Shown here one piece after another: positions 1 to 11,217 of a DNA stretch of 64,000 bases. Numbering within the stretch: the stretch's first letter is position 1; the number at the start of each line of letters is the position of its first letter. This stretch comes from Crotalaria pallida (taxonomy: Eukaryota; Streptophyta; Magnoliopsida; Fabales; Fabaceae): NCBI GenBank assembly GCA_037953625.1, contig CM075656.1:75535001-75599000 (forward strand). The letters are read 5' to 3'. The notes below the pieces were generated by a model. The model did no database searches. It had not been told where the DNA came from and worked only from the letters and a program-made list of their open reading frames with translations. The position numbers and the translations under genes were made by a program.

Positions 1-127
1 TGCACAATAGAAGGTGACAATTGATTTCCAAATTGTCCTGATGGGATTGTTGAAAGAGACAAATTTCCAAAAAGTTGAGCAATACTTTTTCCTTTTGTTT
101 AATCTATAAAAAAAAATATTGATATAT
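1..127. other. left edge, AT-rich noncoding
   Basis: No coding or structural signal was recognised. The homology with the second arm of the segmental duplication starts at about position 128, so this short stretch lies outside the duplicated block. Confidence 0.4.
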
Positions 128-487
128 ATATGGATGGAATAAGGGCATGGGTTTGAAGTTGAGAGAATGGAATAAGAGTTCGGAGTTTGGAGAATGAAAT
201 GGGAGAAGTGATGAAAATTATGTAACTATAATAAAGAAAGAGGGAATTTCAACTTTTTAAGGATAATTTTGAAATTAGAAGTAAAATTGTGGTTTTCGAA
301 TAAATTAAAGGATTTAAATTTCTTAACTAAAATCAAAATATTTGAGGTGCTAAGCTCCTTTAAGGGTATATGAGGGGAAAAAAAGGTTAGACTAGCCCAA
401 ATTGATTACAGGTTTTGAGTTTAAAAACACGTGAGTGAAATAATGTTAAATATTTGATAGAATCAATGTGTTAAGTAGTTAAGATTT

Positions 488-602
488 CTTTATTATTATT
501 ATAAGGTATTATAAGGAGGTATCTCGGAATAGAATTCAGGATCTGAGAACCTAAATTAACTAAATGTCCCGTAGCTAACCAACTGAGCTGACCCTACAGG
601 AC
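488..602 (-). mobile_element. short tRNA-derived SINE, minus strand
   Basis: Read on the minus strand, the head contains GTCAGCTCAGTTGGTTAGC, which resembles a tRNA 5' half with an A box. The insert is flanked by direct repeats TAGTTAAGATTT at 476-487 and 603-614, which fit a target-site duplication. The equivalent copy in arm R2 lies at about 50858-50962. Only the head and the duplications support the call; the B box is poorly preserved. Confidence 0.6.
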
Positions 603-2034
603 TAGTTAAGATTTTTATTATAAGCCCAAGTAAGTAAGATCTATTCATTCTTTTTAGGCAAATGCTAAAAAATGAGTTTTGCCATGAGTTTTGTTGGTGG
701 TGTGCCCTACATTCATGTATTTTATTTTTTTCTTAACAGTCAATGTCAGTAACACAAGAATATAGATGATGTGTTGATGGTATTATAAAAAAAAATAAAA
801 AAAAAAAACCTTTGCACTATCGAAGTATCACCAATTTTCTCATATTTTAGGGCATTTACAGCAGAGTCTTAACATCAAACTCACTGAATTCATGCATTAA
901 CATTACATCATTAGGTACTACAAAATTTCATTTCAAAAATGCTTTTCTAATATAAATTCAATGATATTAATTACCTATGACTTCTAAAAATAATCTCAAA
1001 TAATATTTCAATATTAAAATTGAACAAAAGTTAACATTACTATGATTGAAGTTAATTGGTACTTACTAAAAATTATAAAGTGCATGAAAAAAATACAACA
1101 TAATTCAAATTCTTATATAATTTAATTAACGTTTCCTCCTTGTCCTTCAATATGTATTTTTATTTATTTATTTTTTCATAACAAGACAATATATTTAAGA
1201 ATAAAAGAGAAAAAAAATATATTTAATAATATTATTTTTATTATTTAAAAAGAATATTATTATTATTATTTGTAATTATTATTATTATTTATTATTATTT
1301 ACTTATTTATTTATTAGGGTAATATAAAGTAAAAAGAGAGTAAGGACAAAAAAATTGGGTTAACACCGTAAGTTGAGTCTCTTATTTTACAAACTCAATT
1401 TAAGACTCTCTACCAAATTTTGAAGATTAACAAAGCCTTGAGAGAGTTTGATAGAAAATTTGATGTTAAGACTCTCTCAATACTTTGCTATAGTTGTCCT
1501 TATATCAACCGATGATGGTAACGAAATTGAGAATAATTTTCAAGAGTTTTCCCGCCCGACAATTAAAAAATAATTCCATTTGAGACGTAAAAATTGCTGA
1601 AATTAAAAATATTTTGTCTCTACGAATACAACAATGATCAAACTACTAACTTCATGCTTAAGAAATTGAATTTTTTCTAAATAAGTTAAACTGTTCATTT
1701 GATTTCTTTCCTTATTTTTATTATCAAATTGTGCCCTCACTTTTTTTTTTGGTATCATATGGATCTCTCAATTTTATATTCGTTTGCACCCTTTGTCCTA
1801 GAATCATTGTTCATCTTAAGTTGACTAATATGATACAGACATTTAGGATGAACAAAGTGATTCAGAGACAAGCGGTTCACACAGAAAAAATGCGAGAGAC
1901 CAATATGATACCAAGAAAACGTGAGAACTAATTTGATAGCTAAAAATAAAATAAGAGACCAAATGAGTTTTTTTTTACCTTATCAATATTGTTCAGATCA
2001 CATTTTAATTTTGGGATAAGATCAAATTAAATTA

Positions 2035-2206
2035 CCAACGAGCTGTTGGTGCAGTGGTGCCACGGGCTGCACTTGGTAGGGCGAACCACGGTTCGATCCC
2101 CCACAACAAGGTTGGAAGAGGAATAAAACCTTAACATTGGGACCCCATTCGAACTGAATTAGTTGGTCTAGTGGACCGGATACCAGGGTGCAAACCAAAA
2201 AAGATT
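2035..2206 (+). mobile_element. tRNA-derived SINE
   Basis: An A-box-like TGGTGCAGTGGT is followed about 45 bases later by a B-box-like GGTTCGATCCC, the layout of a pol III promoter in a tRNA-derived SINE. The insert ends in an A-rich tail and is flanked by AAATTAAATTA at 2024-2034 and 2207-2217. The same insertion is present in arm R2 (about 52372-52543), so it is older than the duplication. Confidence 0.75.
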
Positions 2207-3621
2207 AAATTAAATTATATCCTAATTTAATGCATCCAATTCAGTTTTATATCATTACATTAAATTTATTAATTAATACTATTTCTTTATTCATAGTGTT
2301 TTTAATTTTAGTATTTTTTTAAATTAATTCATTGAATTCTATCTTATATAGAAGTAATATTTTAATATTGAATTTTGAAAATCTTACCATTTTTTCCAAG
2401 GTTAACTCTATATTACAGGTAAGGAATTTGATAATGTAAAAAAATTTTACATCGCTGGTGCACAACCTATTTTCTCTATTTTTTTTTCTTTAATTAAGCC
2501 AAACAAGTAAGATCTATTCATTTTTTTAGGCAAATGCTGAAAAGTGTTATTAGAATATTTGTCATGAGTTTTGTGGGTGTGTCCTGTACATATCATTCCC
2601 TAATCATGTATTTTTTTTCTTCTTGAAGTCAATGTCAATAACACATAAATAATAGGTAATGTGTTGACTCAGCATGAAAAAACTTTTGCACCGTTGAAGC
2701 ATCACAAATTTTATCGTGTTTTATATCAACCAATGATCGATGCATGGTAACGAAAATGAGATTAAATATCAAGAGCTTTCCTGTCTGACAATTGAAATAT
2801 AATTCTATTTGATGTGTAAAAATTGTTGAAATAGATTTTGTCTTTACAAATATAGCAATGGTCAAACCTCTAACATTAAGAAATTAAATATTTTATAAAG
2901 GCTAAAATGCTTATTTGGTCCATTACCTTATTTTTCACTATTAAATTGGTCCTCAAATTTTTTTTGGTATCATATTCGTCTCCCACATTTATATTAGTTT
3001 GCATCGAATGTCTCGGAGTCACTATTCATTGAACCAATATGATAAGAATCAGACACAAAGGGTGAATAGTTACTATAGGGCAAATTAAATTGTGCAAACG
3101 AATTGAAAAGAAACATGAGAAATAACATGATACCAAAAAAAAATTTAAAAACCAATTTGCAAAAACAATATAATGTAAGAGATCAAATGAGCGGTTTAAC
3201 GTTTTCTAAAGTCTGCTTAACTTTTATTAGTATTGTTCATATTACATTTTTAATTTGTGATAAGAATAAATTAAATCATATCATATCCTAAATTAATGCA
3301 TCCAATTCATTTATTATATCATTACATTAAATTTATTAATTAATACTATTTATTTATTTAGCGTATTTTTAAATTTAGTATTTCTTTAAAATTAATTCAA
3401 TGAGTTCTTTATTTAAATTTATTAATTGATACTATTTATTTATTAAATTTATTAATTAATACTATTTCTTTATTTAGAGTATTTTAAAAGTAAAATTAGT
3501 TTAGTCTTTTTTTTATTATTCAAGGGTATCCCTACTTTATGGATAAGAAATTAATCGTTTGGAGTTGTATGACTCCTTCCTAGCAATAAGTGTTGCTTTT
3601 AGGGATCAAGCATTTATTTTT

Positions 3622-3670
3622 GGGTTTTACTTTTCAAACCCCATTCAATACTCATTGAACCCCATTTGAC
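3622..3670 (+). repeat. left terminal inverted repeat of the MULE
   Basis: It starts GGGTTTTAC and pairs with 11169-11217. The two ends share GGGTTTTA, TTTTCAAACCCCA and CTCATTGAACCCCAT in inverted orientation, separated by a few mismatches. The base just inside the 8-base target duplication is the first G. Confidence 0.9.
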
Positions 3671-3696
3671 TTTCGCGGGACGAAACTACCCTTATA

Positions 3697-3843
3697 TTCC
3701 GCCTTACGTAAGGCGGAAGACCTTTCCGCCTTATACATGGCGGATACAGAAGTAACACAAATCCGCCTTCTAAGAAGCGGGACATCTCCGCTTTGGAATA
3801 AGCGGATAATATTTTTGTCTGTTCCGCTCTCTATAAAGCGGAA
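3697..3843. repeat. outer left array of five CCGCC/GGCGG hairpins
   Basis: Five imperfect palindromes of 20-26 bases follow one another just inside the left end. The first (3697-3718) is a perfect 22-base palindrome with half-site TTCCGCCTTAC. The others have stems of the type TCCGCY...RGCGGA with 6-10 base loops. The mirror array lies at the right end (about 10996-11145). Subterminal transposase-binding sites or hairpin transcripts are possible roles; this is inference. Confidence 0.85.
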
Positions 3844-4081
3844 AGGTTTATAATTTTTTTAAATGTCGAAAATACCCCTCCGTTAACACACCCTCTTCCT
3901 TTTGAAATTTGAAGTTACTCACTCACTCCAACCTTATAACTCCCAAACCGCAGCACCCTCCTTCCACTCCCTCATACTCTCTTAATACCATTCAAGTCTC
4001 TAACTCTCTCCCTCACAAACCATATACTTTCATTGTCTCTCACTCTCCACTCTCGATTGATCGATTGTTGTTCTCTATCAA

Positions 4082-4994
4082 GTAAGTTCTCTGTCACAAT
4101 CATTCTTCTTTGTTGGAATGTGGACCGTTCGTCTTCTTTGTTGGAATGATGTTTGTGTAGTGTTTGGTTGATTGTTCCTCTTTTTTGTTCTGCATGTTTG
4201 TTAATAGTATGCATGTTCGATTGTTGTTGTTTATTGTGTGTGTTCTTCTTCTTCGATTGCATTCGCTGTTGAACTGCTGCTGTGTGGATCCGCCTTACAG
4301 AACGCGGATAGGTTCCGCCTTACAGAAGGCGGATATGTACCGCCATACAAAAGGCGGATAGGTACCGCCTTACAGAAGGCGGAAGTGTTATTAATTAGGA
4401 ATTTAATATTTAATATTTATTTTTAATCAATTTTAATCAAATTTTAATCAATTTTAATATTTTAATCAATTTTTAATATTTTAAATTTAATATTTTTAAT
4501 ATTTTAATTTTAATTTTAATCAATTTTTAATATTTTAATTTTTATTAAATTTTAATATTTTAATCAATTTTTAATATTTTTTTTACACTGTTTGTGTCTA
4601 ATTAATTAGGAATTTAGTTAGGAATTTGTATGGCTAATACTTCGGAATGCAATTAGGAATTTATATAAAGGTTTTTTCTGATTAGCCTGTTCATGTTAAA
4701 CCAATGGCTATGTGTGTATGTTACACTTTTTTTGGATGCTTGAAACTATATTCTATAACATTTTATCCCGCGAAGTACCAATGGCTATATGAGTATTGTT
4801 AAATTCACTATTTTTATGAGTTATTTTGTTTTTTTTTACTGATTAGTCTCTTCATGTTATTTTGTTTTTTTTCTGATTAGTCTCTTCATGTTAGTTTTTT
4901 TTTCTGATAAATGTGGTATGGGTAATGTACATTTTAAATCGTGTAACATAGTTTGAGAAATTATCTGACATAGTTTTATTACAATTGTTTGCAG
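4082..4994 (+). other. predicted 5'-UTR intron of the plant-mobile-domain gene
   Basis: A good donor (CAA/GTAAGT at 4082) and acceptor (TTTGCAG at 4994) bracket AT-rich sequence with no open frame. No ATG lies in the roughly 130 bases before the donor, so the upstream exon would be leader only. The intron carries a four-unit hairpin array. The ORFs at 4164-4426 overlap that array and are not believed to be genes. Confidence 0.6.
4290..4384. repeat. inner left array of four CCGCC/GGCGG hairpins
   Basis: Four copies of a unit of about 25 bases, typically ACCGCCTTACAGAAGGCGGA, lie head to tail. Each can fold on its own through CCGCCTT/AAGGCGG. They sit in the predicted leader intron. A matching inner array of three units is found upstream of the transposase gene at the other end, so the hairpins are nested symmetrically around the two genes. 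Confidence 0.85.
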
Positions 4995-5010
4995 TCTGGC
5001 GAGGACGAAG

Positions 5011-7535
5011 GTGACTGCGAGGACCCGACCACCGCATACTGTACACCCAGCTAACAGGAGGATGCAGCGACCGGGCCAACAGCCACCGGTCGAGCAGCCA
5101 TCGGGTGCTATTCGTGCAGGCAGACACGCACCCAGCGCTTCCAACAGGAGGAAGCGGAAGGCAGATGCACTTGCTACATCCTCATCCGAGGCAGCAGAGG
5201 AGCCAGAGGCAGTGGCACCAGGAGGTCAGGTGGAGGGTGTACCTCCACCTCCATCACCACATGGGCAGGACGATCTACCTCCACCCCCAGCACCGGTAGT
5301 GCAGGAGGGTGCACCACCACCACCATCAGGAGATCAGCGTTCACCACCACCACCATCACCACATGGGCAGGAGGGTGTACCTCCACCACCATCACCACAT
5401 GGGCACGAGGGTGTACCTCCAGCCCCAGCATCTGCAGTGCAGGAGGGTGCACCACCACCACCACCACCACCATCAGGAGATCAACGTTCACTACCACCAC
5501 CATCACCACATGGGCAGGAGGGTGTACCTCCACCTTAATCACCACATGCATCAGCACAAGCAGGCAGTACAGGAGCAGCTGATCATTCATCTGACGATAC
5601 AGGATCCGATTCGTCGTCGTCGTCGGATCATGTGGTTGCTGAGCCAGCTGCATCAGGTTCTGGGTCTTTATTTCATACATCGGAGGCATCTTCTGATGAT
5701 GATTCTACGTCATCGGAAGAGCATGTGGGTGGGGCCGTTGAGGAGCCAGTACAGCACCCAGTTCAGGAGCAGGAGCAGGTGCAGCTTGAGCAGGAGCAGG
5801 GGCAGCTGGAGCAGCAGGAGGAGCAGTACCCTGTACCAGATCCGCAGGATCAGACACTGCTTCAGTCATATTCATCTCACGTAGCGCGTGAGATATGGCA
5901 AGCCCGAGTAAGTATTATTATTACAATTAATATAGTAATTACTGAATATGCTGTATATTTAATTGACATTACTTTACTTATTCATTAAGTTGTAATGTTG
6001 TAATTTTTCAGGAGCGTGGTATTCTAGGCCGATGTACTTCTCGGCGATGGGTGTTGGATACGATTGAGCAGATGACGCCGCAGGTTAGAGAGATCATTCA
6101 GCGGTCTGGGCTCGCATCGTTGGTGGGAGTGTCCTACGAGCAGGTGGACAAGCGCTTGCTGTCCTCCTTTGCGGAGCGGTGGTACAAGGAGACTCACTCA
6201 TTTCACCTACCGGTCGGGGAGTTGACCGTGACACTGGATGACGTGTCATCTTTGCTTCACATACCGGTACAATGGAGGTTTATTAGAGGCGCGCAGCCGA
6301 GTAAGGAGGAAGCTGCCATTTTGATGAGGGAGCAGCTCGGCGTTGCGCATGCCGAGGCAGTCATGGAGGTGGATAAGAACCGTGGTGGGAACGTACGGTT
6401 CATCACATTGGAGAGATGGTACACGGATCATGTACAGGCGGAGAGATGGGAGTTTGTCGCCCGGTGCTATCTCCTCTATATGGTTGGCAGCACGCTCTTC
6501 CTGACTAAGAGTATATCATATTGTTCCTGCCTGTACATCCTTCCCCTTATGGACCTGGACCTCGTCGATGAGTATGCCTGGGGAGCGTCTGCATTGGCCC
6601 ACTTGTATGATGAGCTTGACGAGGCGAGCAGGAGTAGGGCGAGGCAGCTTGGGGGGTATTCTACCATGTTGCAGGTAATTAAAAATTGTTATATTTTTTT
6701 TATATTTTAATTAACGAGATGTTAATATTGTTATGTAACACTTTTTTTTTATTACACGCAGGCATGGATAAAGGAGTACTTTCTGTACATCGGTGTGTCG
6801 ATCCCACGTGATGGATATGTGGAGCAGCAGCCCCGGGTACTGCGTTGGGAGTACGGTGTTGGCTCGGGCACCATGGAGTATCAGTATAGGTCGCACCTGG
6901 AGTCACTGACTGTTGATCAGGTCAGGTGGCGACCATATGACCCAGACCACCGACCCGCCCGGCCGTTTCAGGAGATCAGCCTCTTCTCGGGCTTTCTCGG
7001 AGTGGGGGAGACGAAGATGGCATACCTCCCGGAGCGTGTATTGAGACAGTTCGGGTACGTGCAGACCATTCCCCGGCAACCACGTGACCCTATCAGTTGG
7101 GAGGATGTCGAGCTCAAGTGGACTCAGTGGGGGCTGCACACACTGCCAGATGAGGTTAGAGGGCGACTTGTCAGATATCCCGGGGAGCATGTCGATGGCT
7201 ACATGGACTGTGTGCATTGATTACTTCACCCGTATTTATTCCCGGCAGCTCAGAGGGTTGAGGACCCCTTCACCCGCATACGGGACTTGGTAGGCCCCAT
7301 TTTGGAGTCCGGGATCCTTCCGCTTCAGCACGAGACTGCGCTGCAGCAGGTTATGGCCATATGTGATAGGCAGGTTGGAGTTCACGCAGCCCGCGGCGGC
7401 CATGTACCACCCGGTGGAGCTGCCCGAGGCCGTGGTATGGCTCAGCGTGGGGGTCGGGGCAGGGGAGAGGGTGGTAGGGCTCGTGGTAGGGGCAGGGCTC
7501 AGCGAGGGGGTCGAGGCAGAGCTGGAGAGCAGTGA
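5011..7535 (+). pseudogene. plant mobile domain (PMD/MAIN-like) gene, broken
   Basis: Predicted exons are 5011-5907, 6012-6674 and 6762-7535, joined by introns with GTAAGT/CAG and GTAATT/CAG borders that keep the frame. Exon 1 gives a proline-rich, acidic leader with repeats of PPPPSPHGQEGV type and a QEQEQ stretch. Exon 2 onward gives the PMD core (RRWVLDTIEQMTP, SFHLPVGELTVTLDDVSSLL), and the protein ends in an RG-rich tail. Such proteins (MAIN/MAIL family, annotated as 'phosphatase 7 long form homolog' in plant genomes) occur both as host genes and inside transposons. Two in-frame stops break it: TAA at 5536-5538 in the proline repeats and TGA at 7218-7220 just before the conserved end. 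The likely original start at 5011 is GTG; the first in-frame ATG is 5062. Confidence 0.85.
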
Positions 7536-7599
7536 CATTACTATCTACTATCAATGATATTACTATCTATGGATATTTTGGATATTTTGTGTGACATAT

Positions 7600-8022
7600 C
7601 TATCGAGCAGTGATATTACTATCTATGATGGATTTTATATGGTTATTTTGGTGTGCACCCAAATACACTGGAGGCAATGGGCAGTTTTCTCGCAATATGA
7701 TGTGCACCCAATGGGCATTAGCGATGTTCCCAATCGCCCATACATGAGCAGTCGAGGTCGGACCGGTTCTGTATGGGAGAAAGGTGTGAGACATCCCAAT
7801 ACTTGCAGGTTGCAAGGATATTGACACAAAGGCAACATTGTACTTTGAAGCAACGACGGGACCCATATCGGGGATATCCAACCACTTGTCCATTGAAGCA
7901 AACCCACCATCGTCGACATGTAGACTATCCAATAACTCATTATATCGCTTCATGCCCACTAACTCAATGTAGAGCTCCCTATACTGTAACATCTCATCTA
8001 TCAAATCACGGCGCACCAGCTT
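7600..8022 (-). pseudogene. C-terminal half of the OTU protease domain, after a stop codon
   Basis: This is the same frame as the transposase gene upstream, separated from it only by the TAA at 8023-8025. The residues run RRDLIDEMLQYRELY through AHWVHIILRENCPLP. In OTU proteases a histidine of this type pairs with the DGNCGFR cysteine, which lies before the stop. About 140 codons remain open. If the stop is respected, the protease lacks its catalytic histidine. A short convergent spacer (7536-7599) separates it from the end of the PMD gene. Confidence 0.8.
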
Positions 8023-10330
8023 TTAACTATTTTCATCTCCATATGCATGCATAGATATGGCTCGGAAACCACAGTTACCATCACTACCAACATTATGTAT
8101 CGAGTGGATATACTGTTCTAGCACGCTTGGAGGCGTGAATGAATGAGTAGGGTTGCTTGCACCTGTATTAGTCTGAGAGGCTTGAGAAGGTGGGAACTTT
8201 CTGCAATTATCAGACTTTGTATCCGATGACGTCTTTGACTTCTTATTTTTCTTTGATGTTTCTGGTTTGTCCGAACTATTAAGCATGTCATCAACCTGCG
8301 AGTCCACGTGCTCCCATTGCGAAGGAAAACGTTTTGTTGACTTATCCTTCTTCGCCTTCCTACCCTTCGTCTTAACCCTCTCCGTCGGTGGTTTCATCGT
8401 GGTCGTTTCCGACCCCACAACTTCACGAAACCTGTTCCAAAGCCGCCATTTTGTAGCTTTGTCCCCGACGTTGAACAACTGCATGTATTCCTCCCACAAC
8501 GGTACCGGATCTGGATCAACATCTTCCCGTTGCTCTGATTTCTCCGGTTCAACTTTTCCACACTCATACATAGATAACCTCTTCCAATGAACATGGATCG
8601 CACCAAGTGGAATAGGCCGTCCGATCTTCATGTAACCGGCAAGCTCGCAACAGCATGGAAATCCATGGGTTGCTCTGATTAAGCAATCACAATGATCACC
8701 ACCGATACTCAGAACCTCTTTGTGAATCAAATGCAGAGCTTCCCGTGAAACTACATATCGCAACTCGGAGTACAGTGGTATGTTCATGGTGCAATCAAGC
8801 CTTGTGATGCTCTTCTGGAACGAGTCCTCGATGTCACAATGCTGAGATTCGAGCATGTCATGCATGACATCAAAGCATGTCGCCAAATCTCCCATGCTAT
8901 CAGCCAACGCCCGCTTGAACATGGAGTGGTGACTCTCAACCCTGTTTAACAATAGAACTATCAAATTACAGAAGTCTTAATTATAACGAGTGAAACATTA
9001 AAGTCTAATATCGGATTTTCTAATTTTACCTGTTCGTGGTTGTGTTGCCATGGTGCATATGCTGCTGTACCCAAGCATCAACGAATTTCTCCTTGTTGTT
9101 CTTCAGGTAAGTCCTCTCAACATAATCTAGTATTGCACCACACCCAGTCCCGGCAACCTTGCACACATCCTCGAATGCTTTCAGTGCACCTTCATACTGA
9201 TCTATGACCCGGCAATGGATAACACTCTCCCAGGCTTTCTTCACCGGCTCCATTTTTTTTAAGTCCCGGAAGTACTTTTTAAACCTTCCCCTCACATTGC
9301 ATTTGATATGAAACTGACAGAGGAGGTGTGCAGACATGGGAAAGACCTCACTAATAGCTCTCACAAGAGCACCGTCGAAGTCACTGACAATAACCTTCGG
9401 CATGTGCCGATCATCAGCAAACAATCGGCAAAACTGCTTCAGTGCCCAGGCGAACGCGTCATGATTCTCGGTTGACATGAAACAAAAGGCAATCGAGAAT
9501 GTTTTCCGTGTTGATGTCTCACCCAGAATCTCAAGCAAAGGTAGTCTGTATTGGTTTGTCTTGTATGTGTTGTCCATAAGAAGCACAAGACTGAAGTTGC
9601 GCAACAAAGCAATGCTGACAGGATGACCCCAAAATATATCCTTAACCACATCGGAATCAGGGAATGTCCTGTGAGAATACTCGTATCGGTGCCTCTCCAA
9701 ACATAGCAACAGATGCTGCATCTGCGTGCGGGGGTGTCTCACCTCTCTTCTGTATCGCTGGCGAACATTGTAAATTTGTTTCATCGTCACCGCATGCCCT
9801 TTGTATCGTTGATTCAAAACACTCATTATCTTCTTCGGCCTAACACCACTTTTCGTCAGGTCAACCACAAGAGCATGTTGTTCCGTTGTTAGCCTTGCAG
9901 GAATCGGATGCCCCGTGAATGTCTCGTAACGCTCGTGGTTATGGGAACCACATTTCACCTTCAATGACCAGTTAGCATTACAAAGACTCCGCTCCGCATA
10001 TAATCTGAATGGACAATTATTTTTTCTGCTCCCACTCTCATTTTTGAGTTTTGCCTTCGATGGATGGTAAACACCACTTCTTTCGCAAGCAAATACAATC
10101 CTTTGCCTCTTACTTTTCCCAAGTCCTAGATCGGATTTAAACACTTTCAGGACAAATCCCAGTCTATAACCGACTCCGAGGACCCATTCAACTACCTCAT
10201 CTCGATTCTTCAAACCATTCTTCATGACAAAATAATTGCTATGATCAGGGAACTCTTTCTTAGGAACCTTTCCGCCAAGAGGGTCTTCAAATTCCATGTT
10301 CAAACTAACTGCATTACATGCAAAACTCAT
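8023..10330 (-). CDS. FAR1/MULE transposase with SWIM-like motif and start of OTU domain
   Basis: Exons are 9030-10330 and 8023-8941, with an 88-base intron (GTAAAA...AACAG) that joins in frame at TNR/VESHHSMFKRAL. The first ATG is at 10330; upstream in-frame codons lack one. The protein is 739 residues up to the stop. Domains in order: a FAR1-type zinc cluster (ACERSG, NNCPFRL, GSHNHE), the MULE catalytic domain (LLMDNTYKTNQY with the first Asp near residue 253, VIVSDFDGAL with the second near 317, then LLCQFHIKCN), a Cys-rich SWIM-like segment (CDCLIRATHGFPCCCELAGY), a Lys/Ser-rich linker, and the OTU nucleophile motif SDGNCGFRA. It would cut and join element ends in the nucleus. A TAA at 8023-8025 truncates the OTU domain, so protease activity is probably lost while the transposase core remains. 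Confidence 0.88.
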
Positions 10331-10995
10331 ATTATTAATATGTTCCCATAACTTCTCCAAATATTATCTTAATTATTGTATCTTTTAATGCCTTTGTTGC
10401 TGTTAACAACTAAATATCTCATTATGGAAAAAATAGGATCACTTTCATTATTAGTGCAGGAAACCCTAACTGGAATGCAAATGAAATTTGTTTTCGCCTC
10501 ACAGAAGTCGGATAACTTCCGCCTGTGTGAAGTCGGATAACTTCCGCCTTTGTGAAGTCGGAATATTGCATTAATGGCGTCTGCACCATTAATGCAGTCC
10601 AACCCCTCACAATACAAAAAACAACCACCAAACCTGTATTAAATGTCTTTATGATGCATATAAAAGCAATCAAAACAACCACAATCACATGCTCTTTCTC
10701 AAATATATAGGGTTTGTTCAAATACCTTGATCAAGAGTGTGGAGAATGTTGTTTCAAACACAAGAGTGTGGAGTGTTGCTTCAATATCTTCTTTGTCTTT
10801 CGTCACTGTTTCTTCTTCAACATCTTCTTCTCTTTCATTTTTTCCTTTTTTTCCTTTATGTTTTCTTTCTTCTTTCTATTCTTTGCTGTTGGTGTGTTGT
10901 AGTATGGCTTGTGACTTATAACAGAAGCTACGGTTCTAGCTTCTTTCTTAAATTGCACGGAGGGGCATTTTTGGTATTGGACAATTCTTTTAAGT
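10331..10995 (-). other. leader/promoter side of the transposase gene
   Basis: No convincing protein is encoded here. Short ORFs at 10369-10721 run through the hairpin units and look accidental. The stretch holds the three-unit inner hairpin array and pyrimidine-rich tracts near 10800-10880. By position it should contain the transposase promoter and leader; no TATA box or start site could be assigned with confidence. Confidence 0.4.
10497..10563. repeat. inner right array of three CCGCC-type hairpins
   Basis: Three units of about 25 bases of the form TTCCGCCTGTGTGAAGTCGG repeat head to tail. They lie 170 bases upstream of the transposase ATG, mirroring the four-unit array in the leader intron of the PMD gene. 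Stems are weaker than on the left because the 3' arm reads GTCGGA rather than GGCGGA. Confidence 0.75.
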
Positions 10996-11145
10996 CTCCG
11001 CCTCATACCCGGCGGAATTTTCAAACTTATTTCCGCCTTATGAAAAACGGATAAGTTCCGCTTTATTACAGGCGGAACATATAACGTACTTTTGTCCGCC
11101 ATCTATACGGCGGAAATTTCATCCGCCTCAGGTGAGGCGGATTAT
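10996..11145. repeat. outer right array of five CCGCC/GGCGG hairpins
   Basis: Five palindromic units (stems of TCCGCC and GGCGGA type) occur between about 10996 and 11145, close to the right terminal repeat. They mirror the five units at 3697-3843. The last has half-site ATCCGCCTCA and is nearly perfect apart from the central two bases. Confidence 0.85.
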
Positions 11146-11168
11146 AAGGGTATCCTCGTCCGGCTAAA

Positions 11169-11217
11169 CTCATATGGGGTTCAATGAGAAAGAAGTGGGG
11201 TTTGAAAACTAAAACCC
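11169..11217 (-). repeat. right terminal inverted repeat of the MULE
   Basis: Reverse complement begins GGGTTTTAG and matches the left end as described there. The base after the terminal CCC is the first base of the 8-base target duplication (11218-11225). Confidence 0.9.

Larger units (their letters stand above)
128..3621 (+). repeat. segmental duplication arm R1, left part
   Basis: This stretch matches 50468 to about 53955 in the same orientation almost base for base, with scattered substitutions and small indels. It is AT-rich with TTA/TAT microsatellite tracts near 1230-1310 and short tandem ATTAATTAATACTATTT-type units near 3330-3480. I found no protein-coding gene; the short ORFs at 1731 and 3103 are not supported by any recognisable product. 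Two tRNA-derived SINEs (488-602 and 2035-2206) are shared with the other arm and so predate the duplication. The block is split at 3621/3622 by the MULE and resumes at 11218. Confidence 0.9.
3622..11217. mobile_element. 7.6-kb Mutator-like element (MULE) with two genes
   Basis: The ends are terminal inverted repeats of about 49 bases beginning GGGTTTTA (3622-3670 and 11169-11217); weaker inverted similarity extends to about 3890 and 10960. They are flanked by an 8-base direct repeat TTATTTTT (3614-3621, 11218-11225). The duplicated arm R2 keeps the unoccupied target with one copy of that 8-mer, so the boundaries are exact. Inside are a plus-strand plant-mobile-domain gene and a convergent minus-strand FAR1/MULE transposase gene ending in an OTU protease domain. 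MULEs usually make 8-11 base duplications, so 8 bases and a GGG start fit. Both genes carry stop codons, so this copy is probably not autonomous. Confidence 0.93.

Noticed and set aside
5174..5884. Long ORFs in other frames over the proline-rich exon (His-rich plus-strand frame and Val/His-rich minus-strand frame)
   Set aside because: They are translations of the CCACCACCATCA-type repeats of the PMD gene in the wrong frames and match no family.
3622..11217. Assigning the 7.6-kb element to hAT because of its 8-base duplication
   Set aside because: The encoded transposase is FAR1/MULE type and the ends begin GGG, while hAT ends begin with YAG; 8 bases is within the MULE range.
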